A DNA stretch of 37,612 nucleotides, taken from Hyphomicrobium zavarzinii ATCC 27496 (GTDB lineage: Bacteria; Pseudomonadota; Alphaproteobacteria; Rhizobiales; Hyphomicrobiaceae). Position numbers and translations under genes: made by a program. Positions 1 through 7,734 of the stretch are shown one piece after another. How positions within the stretch are numbered: position 1 is the stretch's first letter; each line of letters begins with the position of its first letter. The stretch is from positions 1 through 37,612 of the forward strand of contig NZ_KB911257.1 of the NCBI RefSeq assembly GCF_000383415.1. Direction: 5' to 3'. The notes under the pieces were generated by a model. It saw only the letters and a list, made by a program, of their open reading frames with translations, made no database searches and was not told where the DNA came from.

Positions 1-266
1 CACCACTTTCGGGAGGTCACGTCCTTCAAGATCGCGTTGTCGAGCATCGTCTCGGCGAGCAGCTTCTTCAGCTTCGCATTCTCGTCCTCGAGTGAGCGCA
101 GCCGCTTGGCGTCCGAGACGTCCATGCCGCCGAACTTCGACTTCCACTTGTAGAAGGTGCCGCCGCTGATCCCGTGCTTACGGCAGACGTCCGCCGTCGG
201 CCTACCCGCCTCCTGCTCCCGCAGGATGCCGATGATCTGCTCTTCCGAAAACCTACTCTTACGCAT
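1..266 (-). CDS. IS3-family transposase OrfA (3' end at window edge)
   Basis: Helix-turn-helix subunit of an IS3-family transposase, which binds the element ends and is normally joined to OrfB by programmed frameshifting. Translation from ATG at 266 begins MRKSRFSEEQIIGILREQEA. It continues with an HTH of the type CRKHGISGGTFYKWKSKFGG at about residues 28-47, then a leucine-zipper-like stretch (LEDENAKLKKLLAETMLDN) and ends KDVTSRKW. At 88 codons this is the usual OrfA length. Bases 1-2 read TG on the minus strand, so the next codon may be TGA or may continue towards OrfB. An AGAGGAG Shine-Dalgarno lies a few bases upstream. Being open at the edge, it can easily be overlooked. Confidence 0.85.
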   Translation of the reverse strand, partial: MRKSRFSEEQIIGILREQEAGRPTADVCRKHGISGGTFYKWKSKFGGMDVSDAKRLRSLEDENAKLKKLLAETMLDNAILKDVTSRKW

Positions 267-328
267 CGTCCGTCTCCTCTCTGGAGGTTACGGACTCTAC
301 CCAAATCTGGAGGAAATCGAGGGTCTCA
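1..328 (-). mobile_element. Partial IS3-family insertion sequence, upstream end
   Basis: The window opens inside an insertion sequence read on the minus strand. It holds the OrfA transposase start and its leader. The likely outer end lies near 321-328, where the minus strand begins TGAGACCCTCGATTTCC; the terminal TG dinucleotide is usual for IS3-family ends. A purine-rich AGAGAGGAG stretch precedes OrfA. OrfB and the other terminal repeat would lie left of the window. The exact end and the target duplication cannot be confirmed because the second end is not visible. Confidence 0.7.
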
Positions 329-330
329 GG

Positions 331-660
331 TCAGAAGTAGAGAGCGGGTGGGGCGTGATCGTCCGCCGTTGCCCCGTGTACCGGGTTGATACTCGTCGCG
401 AAGTCATGGACGACGGTGTCGTGAAGAATCCGCTTGCGGTCGCGGATTTGGGCGCGGACCAAGCCCCGGCTGGTCAAATAGCCGACTGCAACCGGTCCGC
501 AGTCGCCAAGGCTCACGGCAGCGGGTCCGTTGTAGAAGAGGATGTTCGCGTCTGACGAGATCCGCGTTTGCCGTTCGAACGCCGCAGGAAGGGCCACCAC
601 AACGGCGACGATCAGGAGCGCACACAAGGCGAGCAGGAAATCGATCCGATACATCGACAC
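331..660 (-). CDS. Small membrane-anchored protein of unknown function
   Basis: I do not recognise a family. The 109-residue frame starts at GTG 660 or, two codons later, ATG 654. It opens with a strongly hydrophobic segment (about residues 6-28, IDFLLALCALLIVAVVVALP) that could be a signal anchor or uncleaved signal peptide. A soluble part of about 80 residues follows, with motifs such as SDANILFYNGPAAVSLGDCG. Its stop codon (331-333) falls only three bases outside the putative IS end, so the IS may have truncated or re-terminated the gene. No strong Shine-Dalgarno is seen. It could be a real short exported protein or a remnant of a longer one. Confidence 0.5.
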   Translation of the reverse strand: MSMYRIDFLLALCALLIVAVVVALPAAFERQTRISSDANILFYNGPAAVSLGDCGPVAVGYLTSRGLVRAQIRDRKRILHDTVVHDFATSINPVHGATADDHAPPALYF

Positions 661-998
661 TCGTCGCTAGAGTTTCTGGCGAACCCTCAGGCCAAAGGCT
701 GAAAATCTGGGCTCATGCATAAACGGCATGCTCCAACTCGCGCAACCATCCTGATGTGATCGCTCCGTCAAAGCCCAGTCAGCGGCAGTTACGCTCCGGC
801 GTCTCCCTTAAACGGCCAGAGAAACAAGTGCACCAACATGCACCTTGCATTTCAGGGAGGCTCTCTGCATTCTCCGGCCGAGTTTTCGACGGCTCCATAT
901 GCCCCTGGAGCTGGAGCCCTCTTGCCGTCACAGTTGCCGCACTTGATCGGCCTAACGCGTTCGTCCCCTCACCTGTCTCGAACCATCGGCTAACAGAC
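661..998. other. Non-coding stretch upstream of maf
   Basis: No convincing gene is seen here. An in-frame upstream extension of maf runs back to 756, but its 81 residues look nothing like the Maf family and contain scattered Cys, Trp and Pro, so it is treated as non-coding. infA, which often lies just before maf in related genomes, is not present. I could not pick a clear promoter. Confidence 0.5.
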
Positions 999-1745
999 AT
1001 GAGCTCCGTGAAGGCCGCCTTCCTCACCCACTTCAAGCGCACCGATAGCCCCCGCCGCGAAACGCTACGCCGCGAACTTGCGCGGGAGCGCGCCCGGGAG
1101 GGCGGGCCGCCCGAGGCTCCCAAGCTCGTGCTCGCGAGCGCCAGTCCTCGCCGCCTGATGCTTCTCGCGCAAGCGGGCATCGTGCCTGATGCGCTTCGCC
1201 CCTCCAGCATCGACGAGACGGCGCGGCTCGCCGAGATGCCGCGCGCCCTCGCCTCGCGTCTGGCTCGCTCGAAGGCGGAAACGGCGCGCGACCAGATCGC
1301 CAACGACACGGACATCGCGGGCGCGTATGTGCTGGCGGCCGATACGGTCGTCTCCGTGGGGCGGCGCGTCTTCGGCAAGCCCGAACACATCGAGGAAGCG
1401 GTGGCTACGCTGGAGCGCCTTTCGGGACGCTCGCACCGTGTGTTGACCGGGGTTTGCCTGATCACGCCCGACGATCGTGTTCGCACCAAAATCGTAGATA
1501 CACGGGTGCGCTTCAAACACCTCTCGAAATCGGAAATCGAAGCCTACATCGCCTCGCGCGAATGGCGCGGAAAGGCCGGCGGCTATGCCATCCAGGGGCT
1601 TGCCGGGTGTTTCGTGCGCACGATCACAGGCTCCTACACCAACGTCGTCGGCCTGCCGCTGACCGAGGTCGTCAGCCTCCTGATCGGCGAAGGGTTTCCG
1701 GTGCACTTCAACTGGCTTCGAGCTGCGGAGGTGGACGCGGAATGA
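999..1745 (+). CDS. maf: Maf-family nucleoside triphosphate pyrophosphatase
   Basis: Hydrolyses non-canonical or specific nucleotides to the monophosphate and pyrophosphate in the cytoplasm; YhdE-type members act on dTTP/UTP. Family marks are the N-terminal SASPRR signature (residues 47-52 from this start), the catalytic Asp in LAADTVVSVG (Asp115), GKPEHIEEA just after it, the SGRSHRVLTGV segment, and WRGKAGGYAIQG near the C-terminus. The 248 residues exceed the usual 190-210 because about 40 residues rich in Arg and Glu precede the domain. The ATG at 999 is the only good start between the non-conserved upstream part and the domain, though its Shine-Dalgarno is weak. The stop overlaps the next start (ATGA), so it is co-translated with yacG, a common alphaproteobacterial pairing. 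The exact substrate is not readable from sequence. Confidence 0.93.
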   Translation: MSSVKAAFLTHFKRTDSPRRETLRRELARERAREGGPPEAPKLVLASASPRRLMLLAQAGIVPDALRPSSIDETARLAEMPRALASRLARSKAETARDQIANDTDIAGAYVLAADTVVSVGRRVFGKPEHIEEAVATLERLSGRSHRVLTGVCLITPDDRVRTKIVDTRVRFKHLSKSEIEAYIASREWRGKAGGYAIQGLAGCFVRTITGSYTNVVGLPLTEVVSLLIGEGFPVHFNWLRAAEVDAE

Positions 1746-1987
1746 CCGCATCGAAGGCCCCACCCGGCACCGTTGGCGGCCGTTGCCCCATCTGCGGCAA
1801 GCCGACCGTCCACGCAATACGCCCCTTCTGCTCGGCGCATTGCGCGGACATCGATCTCGGCCGGTGGGTTTCGGGAGCCTATGTGATCGCCGGGGGACAA
1901 TCCGACGCGGATGAGGATGGCGACGAGGGGTTTGCCAAGGAGGCTGGCGTTCTGGATCGCGGGAAAGGAACCGATGACGCGGAGTAG
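1742..1987 (+). CDS. yacG: DNA gyrase inhibitor / zinc-binding protein YacG
   Basis: Small zinc protein that in E. coli binds GyrB and inhibits gyrase. The 81-residue product carries the four-Cys zinc site as CPIC (Cys15, Cys18) and CSAHC (Cys30, Cys34). After it comes the conserved ADIDLGRWVSGAYVIAG segment and an acidic, disordered tail. The tail is longer than in the E. coli protein, as is common in alphaproteobacteria. Its ATG overlaps the maf stop by four bases, which indicates translational coupling. The family assignment is secure; the cellular role in this organism is inferred. Confidence 0.92.
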   Translation: MTASKAPPGTVGGRCPICGKPTVHAIRPFCSAHCADIDLGRWVSGAYVIAGGQSDADEDGDEGFAKEAGVLDRGKGTDDAE

Positions 1988-2076
1988 GGCGCCCACAGCT
2001 CCGATCGGTCCATCGGCCGCGGCTAGCCGCCAAAGGCAGCCTTCTCAACAAACCGGGGTGAGGCTTTCTTGAAGGC

Positions 2077-2105
2077 TAGACAGCCCCCGTCCGACCCCCT
2101 ATAAA
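2077..2105 (+). promoter_or_regulatory. Sigma-70-type promoter of tRNA-Phe
   Basis: TAGACA (2077-2082) and TATAAA (2100-2105) are separated by exactly 17 bases. They are followed by a GC-rich GCGCG discriminator, which is typical of stringently controlled stable-RNA promoters. Transcription would start near 2112, leaving a leader of about 45 bases before the tRNA. This was read by eye only. Confidence 0.6.
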
Positions 2106-2156
2106 GCGCGAGCTTCGATGGCAGGCCTTCCCAAGGCGAGCGCCTCGAACGAAAAA

Positions 2157-2232
2157 GCCCAGGTAGCTCAGTTGGTAGAGCATGCGACTGAAAATCGCAG
2201 TGTCGGGTGTTCAATTCACCCCCTGGGCACCA
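2157..2232 (+). tRNA. tRNA-Phe (anticodon GAA)
   Basis: A 76-base cloverleaf with encoded CCA. The acceptor stem is GCCCAGG paired with CCTGGGC, the D arm GCTC-AGTTGGTA-GAGC, and the anticodon arm TGCGA-CTGAAAA-TCGCA with GAA at 2190-2192. The T arm is GGGTG-TTCAATT-CACCC, where TTCAA takes the usual TTCGA place. All stems pair fully. A T-run (ATTTTTATCT) begins about eight bases after the CCA and may help termination, though no separate hairpin precedes it. It converges on modC. Confidence 0.98.
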
Positions 2233-2269
2233 TTCCCCCATTTTTATCTCTGATGTGCGGATTGGTGTC

Positions 2270-3370
2270 TCACTCGCCACCGAGCGTCGCGATGCTGCGC
2301 TCGTCGATCGAGACGGCCTTGACCAGGGCGTAGACCTCCCGCCCGCGCTCGAGGCCGAGGTCGGCAACGGCCAGACGCGTCAGTGACGCCGAGACGTGAT
2401 CTCCGCCTTCCAATTCGACCGTCACGAGCGTCAGCGGTCCATCGCCTCCGGCAATAGCGTGCACGCGCCCCTTGAGCGCGGTTCGCACGCTCAGTCCGTG
2501 GGGCTTTTCCGTCGCCAGGGTGACATTGGTGGCTCGAATGGCGATACGCACGGTCTTACCCTTCGGGCCGAAGCGGCCGGGAAGCGTGATCTCGCCGGCC
2601 GGGTGATCGAGGATCGTCGTCGCGTACTCGGGCAGCTCGCGGAGCGCGGTACCCGACAAAAACGAAACCGCTTCGAAGCGGTCCATGGCGTTGTCCGGCA
2701 AGGGGGAGGCGAACACCTCGCTCGGCGGGCCTTGGGCGGCGACCTTCCCGTTGGCCATCCTGACGACTATCGTGGCCAGTCGCGCCACCTCCTCCAGGGC
2801 GTGGGACACATAGACGATCGGCAAGGACAGCTCGTCGCGTAGCCGCTCTATGAACGGCAGGATTTCAAGCTTGCGTGCCGCGTCCAGCGAGGCCAGCGGC
2901 TCGTCCATGACGAGGAGCCTTGGCGCAGCAAGGAGCGCTCGGCCGATCGCGACACGCTGGCGCTCGCCGCCCGACAACGTCGCCGGGCGCGCGGCGAGCA
3001 AGTGACCGATCCCCAGGAGCTCCACGACGGCGTCAAACGGTATGGCCTGCGCTTCCTTGGGCGCGAAGTAGCGCCCGTAGGCCAGGTTCTGCTGCACGGA
3101 AAGATGCGGCAGAAGCTGGCCATCCTGGAAGACGAGCCCGACGCGCCTTTGGTGTACGGGCTTTCTTATGCCGGCCGCCGTATCGACAAGCACATGGTCG
3201 TCCACGGCGATGCGGCCGCTATCGGGATGCTCCAGCCCCGCGATCAGCTTGGCGACGGTCGTCTTGCCGGAGCCGGAGGGACCAAACAACGCCACACAGC
3301 CGTCAGTGCAGGTAAAATCCGCATCGAGAACGAAGCGCGGCCGAGCGAGACGGCACGAGAACCGTATCAT
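2270..3370 (-). CDS. modC: Molybdate ABC transporter ATP-binding protein ModC
   Basis: Cytoplasmic ATPase that powers molybdate (or tungstate) import with ModB. The 366-residue protein has Walker A GPSGSGKTT (residues 30-38), a Q-loop in VGLVFQDGQLLPHLSVQQNL, the ABC signature LSGGERQR, Walker B LLVMDEPLASLD and the switch His in YVSHALEEV. A C-terminal TOBE/Mop-type domain (about residues 295-355) binds oxyanion in this subfamily and separates it from sulfate or iron ATPases. Its start overlaps the modB stop by four bases. A sulfate/tungstate-type identity is less likely, given the N-terminal form MIRFSCRLARPRFVLDADF and the pairing with a ModB-type permease. Confidence 0.93.
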   Translation of the reverse strand: MIRFSCRLARPRFVLDADFTCTDGCVALFGPSGSGKTTVAKLIAGLEHPDSGRIAVDDHVLVDTAAGIRKPVHQRRVGLVFQDGQLLPHLSVQQNLAYGRYFAPKEAQAIPFDAVVELLGIGHLLAARPATLSGGERQRVAIGRALLAAPRLLVMDEPLASLDAARKLEILPFIERLRDELSLPIVYVSHALEEVARLATIVVRMANGKVAAQGPPSEVFASPLPDNAMDRFEAVSFLSGTALRELPEYATTILDHPAGEITLPGRFGPKGKTVRIAIRATNVTLATEKPHGLSVRTALKGRVHAIAGGDGPLTLVTVELEGGDHVSASLTRLAVADLGLERGREVYALVKAVSIDERSIATLGGE

Positions 3371-4065
3371 TCGAAGCCCGCCCTGCGCTGTCCCGTGCGG
3401 CGGCTCAGAAGCTCGGAGGCTATGAGAGCGGCAAACGACAGCACGACGGCGACGACAGACAAACGGAAAGCGCCGCCGTCTCCGCCGGGCGTCTGCGTAT
3501 AGGCATAGATAGCCGCGGGAATGGTTTGGGTTTCACCCGGGATATTCGAGACGAAGGTGATCGTGGCGCCAAACTCTCCAAGGGCCTTGGCGAAGCAGAG
3601 CATGGCTCCCGCGATAATGCCTGGGAGGGAGAGCGGCAAGGTGACTGTCAGGAACACCCAAACAGGCGAGGCCCCAAGCGTCGCGGCAGCCTCCTCGCTC
3701 CGCCGGTCGATGGCGTCCATCGCCAAGCGTATGGCCCGGACCATGAGCGGGAAGCCCATGACGGCGGCTGCGAGTGCAGCGCCCGTCCATCGGAACGACA
3801 ACACGATGCCGAACGTCTGCTCCAGAAGGGATCCGAGAGGTCCGCGGCGGCCGAAGAGGATCAACAGGACGTAGCCGGTCACGACGGGCGGCAGCACGAG
3901 GGGCATGTGAACGAACCCATCGAGCAGGATTTTTCCGCGGAAGCTGCCTCGCGACAGGATGTAGGCCGTGAGCACGCCAACCGGGAGACTGAAGAGCATC
4001 GCAACAGCTGCCACGCGCAGCGACAGCTTGATCGCAGTAAGCTCTTCCGGCGTGATCGACCACAT
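3367..4065 (-). CDS. modB: Molybdate ABC transporter permease ModB
   Basis: Inner-membrane permease forming the molybdate channel with ModC and receiving substrate from periplasmic ModA. The 232-residue protein (ATG at 4065) begins MWSITPEELTAIKLSLRVAA and has about five hydrophobic segments. The EAA loop that docks on the ATPase reads EEAAATLGASPVWVFLTVTL. LPPVVTGYVLLILFGRRGPL is typical of ModB. An in-frame TTG at 4083 would add six residues; ATG 4065 fits the family N-terminus better. No modA lies upstream, since the next gene is a polysaccharide dehydratase. A Mo-box-like site at 4133-4160 suggests its own molybdate-responsive promoter. Confidence 0.92.
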   Translation of the reverse strand: MWSITPEELTAIKLSLRVAAVAMLFSLPVGVLTAYILSRGSFRGKILLDGFVHMPLVLPPVVTGYVLLILFGRRGPLGSLLEQTFGIVLSFRWTGAALAAAVMGFPLMVRAIRLAMDAIDRRSEEAAATLGASPVWVFLTVTLPLSLPGIIAGAMLCFAKALGEFGATITFVSNIPGETQTIPAAIYAYTQTPGGDGGAFRLSVVAVVLSFAALIASELLSRRTGQRRAGFE

Positions 4066-4115
4066 ACTCGACTGCAATTGCAAGCTTGCTCAGACGTTTG
4101 CGGCCGACGGGGCGC

Positions 4116-4134
4116 AGCCCGCCTTCGGCGGGCT
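4116..4134. other. Perfect GC stem-loop in the modBC leader
   Basis: AGCCCGCC (4116-4123) and GGCGGGCT (4127-4134) form an 8-bp stem with a TTC loop. It lies between the Mo-box-like site and modB, so it would be in the modBC leader RNA. It has no T-run on either side, so it is not a classic terminator; it may end read-through from the dehydratase gene with help or have no role. Confidence 0.5.
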
Positions 4135-4160
4135 CGTTATATTCGCCCACAATCAGCGAT
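4133..4160 (-). promoter_or_regulatory. Candidate ModE-type Mo-box upstream of modBC
   Basis: On the minus strand the halves ATCGCTGATTG and AATATAACGAG are separated by six bases. They match the known ModE operator pattern ATCGCTATATA-N6-TATATAACGAT at 8 and 9 of 11 positions by my count. The right half contains TATAAC, which could be the -10 element, so a bound repressor would block transcription. It lies about 70 bases upstream of the modB start. The consensus is quoted from memory of the ModE literature. Confidence 0.55.
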
Positions 4161-4184
4161 GCTGCAAACACTCTTCTCGATTAA

Positions 4185-6167
4185 CTAATGGAGGGTCTGA
4201 GAGACCCGGTCTTCCCAAGTCTTGTCGGCTGAGGCTTCCTGACGATCCCCCATGGCGGAAGGGGCCGGGGAATAGCGATAGCCTTCCACCGTCCGCAGCA
4301 GGACCGCGCGGGCCGTCGTCATATCGCGCGCGTCCATGGCCTTGCGAAGCTGATCCAGCTCAGCCTTCAACTCCGGCGGCGTCAGAAACGGCTCGTCGGA
4401 CTTGAAAATGCGCTGATGCTCGGTCGCCTCGGTATGTGCGCCGATCAGCAGCTCCTCGTAGAGCTTCTCACCAGGCCTCAGGCCCGTGTAGGTGATAGCG
4501 ATATCGCCGTCAGGATTGTTGGCGTCACGAACTTCGAGGTTGGAGAGGCGCACCATCAGACGCGCGAGGTCGTCGATGCGAACGGGGTCCCCCATCTGGA
4601 GAACAAACACCTCTCCGCCCTTCGCCATGGCTCCGGCCTGGATCACGAGCTCGGCCGCCTCGGGTATCGACATGAAATAACGCGTGACTTCGGGGTGCGT
4701 CACCGTGATAGGGCCGCCAGCGCGGATCTGCTGACGGAAGCGCGGCACGACGGAGCCCGAGCTGTCGAGCACATTTCCGAACCGAACGACGGTGAACACG
4801 GTCCCAGTCTGGTCGGATGCCATGGCCTGGAGAACCAGCTCCGCGAGCCGCTTGCTGGCGCCCATCGTGTTGGTGGGACGGACTGCCTTGTCCGTCGAAA
4901 CCAAGACGAAACGCTCGACTCCGGCATTGCGGGCGCATTCCGCAACAATTCTCGTTCCGAAGACGTTGTTGTCCAATCCGGCGATCGGATTGTGCTCCAC
5001 GATCGGAACGTGCTTGTAGGCGGCAGCGTGATAGATGGTCTCGATGGCATTCTGCTCAATGACATCGCTGACAAGCCTGGCGTCCAGCACGGAGCCCAGA
5101 ACCGATTTAATGATCGGACGCTTGGCTGGGCTTTGCAGCTTGGACAGCATCTCGTTGACTTCGAGCTCGATCTTGTAGAGCGCGGGCTCGGAAATATCGA
5201 AAAGAACCAGCAAGCGCGGCTGCTGGTTCACCAACTGCCTCACCAGCTCGGACCCGATCGAACCGCCCGCCCCGGTGACGAGGATCGACTTGCCGCGCGT
5301 GTTGCGCGTCATCAGCTCCGAGTTGGGACGGACCGGATCGCGGCCGAGCAAATCTCCGACCTCGACGTCGCGCAGATCGTTGATGCTGGCGTGGCCCGAG
5401 TCGATATCTGCGTATGCGGGAAGAACCTTGACGACAACGGGAAGGGGCTCGAGCTGCCTCAGCACATCCCGGCGCTCCCGGCGATCGGGGATCGCGACCA
5501 GCACCTCACAAACACCCTCGCGTTCGATCAGCCGCGGCAAGCGATTGGGATCAAAGACCTTCACGCCGTGCACGTACTGGCGCCACAGGGTCGGAGAGGA
5601 ATCGACGAATCCGATCACATCTCGATCGCGCGCTCTGCGGACGTTGGCCAGAAGCTCGATGCCCATATGGCCCGCGCCGTAGATAAACGTGGGCTTAAGG
5701 GGCACATTGGGATGAAGCCGCGGCAGGCGCATGTCGACGCTGTCGAGCAGCAGCTTGATCGCGTAGCGCACCAGATTGAGAAGCAACGCGCTGAAGAGCG
5801 CGTACCAGATGATCACCGTCCTCGGGATGCCGTTCTGACCCGTCATGAAGACGAGCAGCGCCCACAACAGCGTCGCAAGACCAACCGCAAGGGTGACCTG
5901 CGAGACGCCGCGATAGCCAATGTAGCGGGTTACGAGCCGATAGATGCCCAGCCACCAGAGCGTGCCGAGCGTGATGAGAGGTGCGGCGACGACGAGGGCC
6001 CAGGCGACCCCGGTCGGGGGCACATAAAGCGCGCCAAAGCGCAGCGACAAGGAGGTCCAAAGCGCCAGGCTCAGGACGGACAGGTCAATCGCCACAAGCA
6101 CAGCCCGCTTGTGGTATCGCGGCTTATCAAGCAGCCAAGCCCGGAAGCGGGATGGAAGCTCCCCCAT
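4185..6167 (-). CDS. PglF/WbpM-type UDP-GlcNAc 4,6-dehydratase (membrane)
   Basis: Predicted to convert UDP-GlcNAc to UDP-2-acetamido-2,6-dideoxy-4-keto-hexose, the entry step to bacillosamine-type or FucNAc/QuiNAc sugars. Four transmembrane helices occupy about residues 20-140. A first Rossmann-like domain (FIYGAGHMGIELLANVRRA) follows. The catalytic short-chain dehydrogenase domain has GAGGSIGSE (about 299-307) and STDKAVRPTNTMGASK (about 424-439), where Met replaces the usual Tyr as in WbpM, PglF and FlaA1-like dehydratases. Length is 660 residues, the long membrane form. An in-frame TTG at 6185 with GGGGA upstream is an alternative start. It is last on the minus strand of the left arm but set off by a 378-base gap. 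The aminotransferase, PglD-like and PglC-like genes upstream favour a bacillosamine role. Confidence 0.92.
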   Translation of the reverse strand: MGELPSRFRAWLLDKPRYHKRAVLVAIDLSVLSLALWTSLSLRFGALYVPPTGVAWALVVAAPLITLGTLWWLGIYRLVTRYIGYRGVSQVTLAVGLATLLWALLVFMTGQNGIPRTVIIWYALFSALLLNLVRYAIKLLLDSVDMRLPRLHPNVPLKPTFIYGAGHMGIELLANVRRARDRDVIGFVDSSPTLWRQYVHGVKVFDPNRLPRLIEREGVCEVLVAIPDRRERRDVLRQLEPLPVVVKVLPAYADIDSGHASINDLRDVEVGDLLGRDPVRPNSELMTRNTRGKSILVTGAGGSIGSELVRQLVNQQPRLLVLFDISEPALYKIELEVNEMLSKLQSPAKRPIIKSVLGSVLDARLVSDVIEQNAIETIYHAAAYKHVPIVEHNPIAGLDNNVFGTRIVAECARNAGVERFVLVSTDKAVRPTNTMGASKRLAELVLQAMASDQTGTVFTVVRFGNVLDSSGSVVPRFRQQIRAGGPITVTHPEVTRYFMSIPEAAELVIQAGAMAKGGEVFVLQMGDPVRIDDLARLMVRLSNLEVRDANNPDGDIAITYTGLRPGEKLYEELLIGAHTEATEHQRIFKSDEPFLTPPELKAELDQLRKAMDARDMTTARAVLLRTVEGYRYSPAPSAMGDRQEASADKTWEDRVSQTLH

Positions 6168-6545
6168 GCTACGCTCGATTTCCAATTCGCAATCCCCGCA
6201 CTCTTATCGAAAACAACTAGGTAAAACACGTGCCTGGAGTGGGGCTGAACCCTCCGCTACCCGCTCCACCGCGCCGAAATATACCGACGCCTAAACCCGC
6301 ACTTTAGGGTAATCGGACCAGATGGCAATTGCGATGATGCTACAATTAGAAAAAAGGGCGTGAGTTGTCGGAATTTGCCGAGATGACCTAAAAATATAGC
6401 ATCATGCGGAGCACATCCGATACTTGCATGTATTCTCGCCACATACTTCAGGAACTACCCTGTATCGCGCTGCAGCGTGGAAAATCATTCATAGATTAAC
6501 CTTGCCTGACCCCAAGATATTGTTGCGTAAGTTAGCAACTCTCTC
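6168..6545. other. AT-rich gap between the dehydratase and aminotransferase genes
   Basis: No gene is supported; a 61-codon minus frame at 6257-6442 has no family features. It should hold the promoter of the minus-strand dehydratase gene, but I cannot pick one with confidence. Two inverted repeats are visible. An imperfect GTTGC...GCAAC stem lies at 6522-6539, just after the aminotransferase stop, without a T-run. A 9-bp pair ATGATGCTA / TAGCATCAT lies at 6334-6342 and 6397-6405 with a 54-base spacer. The second could occur by chance in a gap this size. Confidence 0.5.
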
Positions 6546-7721
6546 TTAGGTTGTTGCTTGGCGCATGACTTCACGCAGAACCTCGCACGTTTTCTCGACA
6601 TGCTCGGGCGCGAGCGAAGGATGCACGAGGAACGCCAAGCTGGTCTCGCCCAGCTCCCGGGCGATGGGTAGCCGTTCAGCGGGACGCCACGGCGTGCCGT
6701 CGAAGGCCTTTTCGAGATAGATCTCGCTGCACGACCCTACGAAGCAGGGCACGTCCTTTGCGCGGATCTCGTGGATGATGCGGTCGCGCGTCCAGCCGGC
6801 AGCGAGCGCCTGCGGCTCCACGAATACATAGCACCGGTAGCATGCGTGCTCCGCCCACTGCGGAACGTCGGGGACTCTCACTCCATTGAGCCCGCGCGCC
6901 GCTCTCCAAATGGTCTCCGAGTTGCGCCGCCGCGCGGCGCTCCACTCGGGCATCCTCTTGAGTTGCAGGCGCCCAATGACGGCTTGCATCTCAAGCATGC
7001 GGGCATTGGTGCCGAACGTGTCATGCACCCAGCGAAAGGTGGCCTGCGGCTCGTGCACCTTCATCGCCGCCTGGTTCTTTCCGTGATCCTTGTAGGACCA
7101 CATCCGGTTCCAGAGGTCCTCGTCGCTGGTGGTAATCATTCCACCTTCGCCGCCGGTGGTGATGATCTTGTCCTGGCAGAACGACCACGACCCGATATGC
7201 CCGATGGAGCCCACCGGGCGCCCTTTGTAGCGGGCTCCGTGGGCCTGCGCGCAGTCCTCGATGACAAAAATGCCATGCTGGCCCGCGAGGGCCATGATCG
7301 GATCCATGTCACACGGCAATCCACCGAGGTGGACGGGAATGATCGCTTTCGTGCGAGACGTGATGCGCTCGGCAATCGTGGCCGCGGTGAGGTTCTGCGT
7401 CTCCCGATCGATCTCGGCAAAGACAGGCGTCGCCCCAAGGGCGACCACGCACGAGGCCGAGGCCATAAACGAGCGTGGCGTAACGATCACCTCGTCGCCG
7501 GGACCTACTTCGAGCGCTCTCAGAGCGATCTCGAGCGCTACCGTGCCATTGGCCAGCGCGATCGAGAACTCCGTTCCAGACCATGCAGCAAACTCGCGCT
7601 CGAAAAGACGCCCCTCCTCTCCCGTCCAGTAGTTGACGCGGTTGGAGCGCAGCACGCGCGATACGGCCTCAACTTCCTCTTCGGAGAAGGATGGCCAAGG
7701 TGCGAAGGATGTGTTGAGCAC
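6546..7721 (-). CDS. DegT/DnrJ/EryC1 sugar aminotransferase (PglE-like)
   Basis: PLP-dependent transaminase of nucleotide 4-keto sugars, predicted to give the 4-amino sugar from the dehydratase product. The 391-residue protein has the cofactor-binding GTVALEIALRALEVGPGDEV, the Asp that contacts the pyridine nitrogen in VIEDCAQAHGARYKG (Asp156), and the Schiff-base Lys in SWSFCQDKIITTGGEGG (Lys185). Start is GTG at 7721 (MLNTSFAPWP); an ATG alternative is not close. It sits 13 bases after the PglD-like gene, so it is co-transcribed. A perosamine or other 4-aminotransferase is the alternative, and substrate choice here rests on the neighbours. Confidence 0.88.
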   Translation of the reverse strand: MLNTSFAPWPSFSEEEVEAVSRVLRSNRVNYWTGEEGRLFEREFAAWSGTEFSIALANGTVALEIALRALEVGPGDEVIVTPRSFMASASCVVALGATPVFAEIDRETQNLTAATIAERITSRTKAIIPVHLGGLPCDMDPIMALAGQHGIFVIEDCAQAHGARYKGRPVGSIGHIGSWSFCQDKIITTGGEGGMITTSDEDLWNRMWSYKDHGKNQAAMKVHEPQATFRWVHDTFGTNARMLEMQAVIGRLQLKRMPEWSAARRRNSETIWRAARGLNGVRVPDVPQWAEHACYRCYVFVEPQALAAGWTRDRIIHEIRAKDVPCFVGSCSEIYLEKAFDGTPWRPAERLPIARELGETSLAFLVHPSLAPEHVEKTCEVLREVMRQATT

Positions 7722-7734
7722 GTTCTTTTATCCG

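Noticed and set aside
756-998. 81-residue upstream extension of maf
   Set aside because: In frame but unlike any Maf N-terminus and without a good ribosome-binding site; ATG 999 was preferred.
4416-6224. 602-codon plus-strand open frame
   Set aside because: It is antisense to the membrane dehydratase, whose motifs are unmistakable; long antisense frames are usual in high-GC DNA and this one has no family features.
6334-6405. 9-bp inverted repeat with 54-base spacer
   Set aside because: A match of this size is expected by chance in a gap of this length, so it is not claimed as an element.
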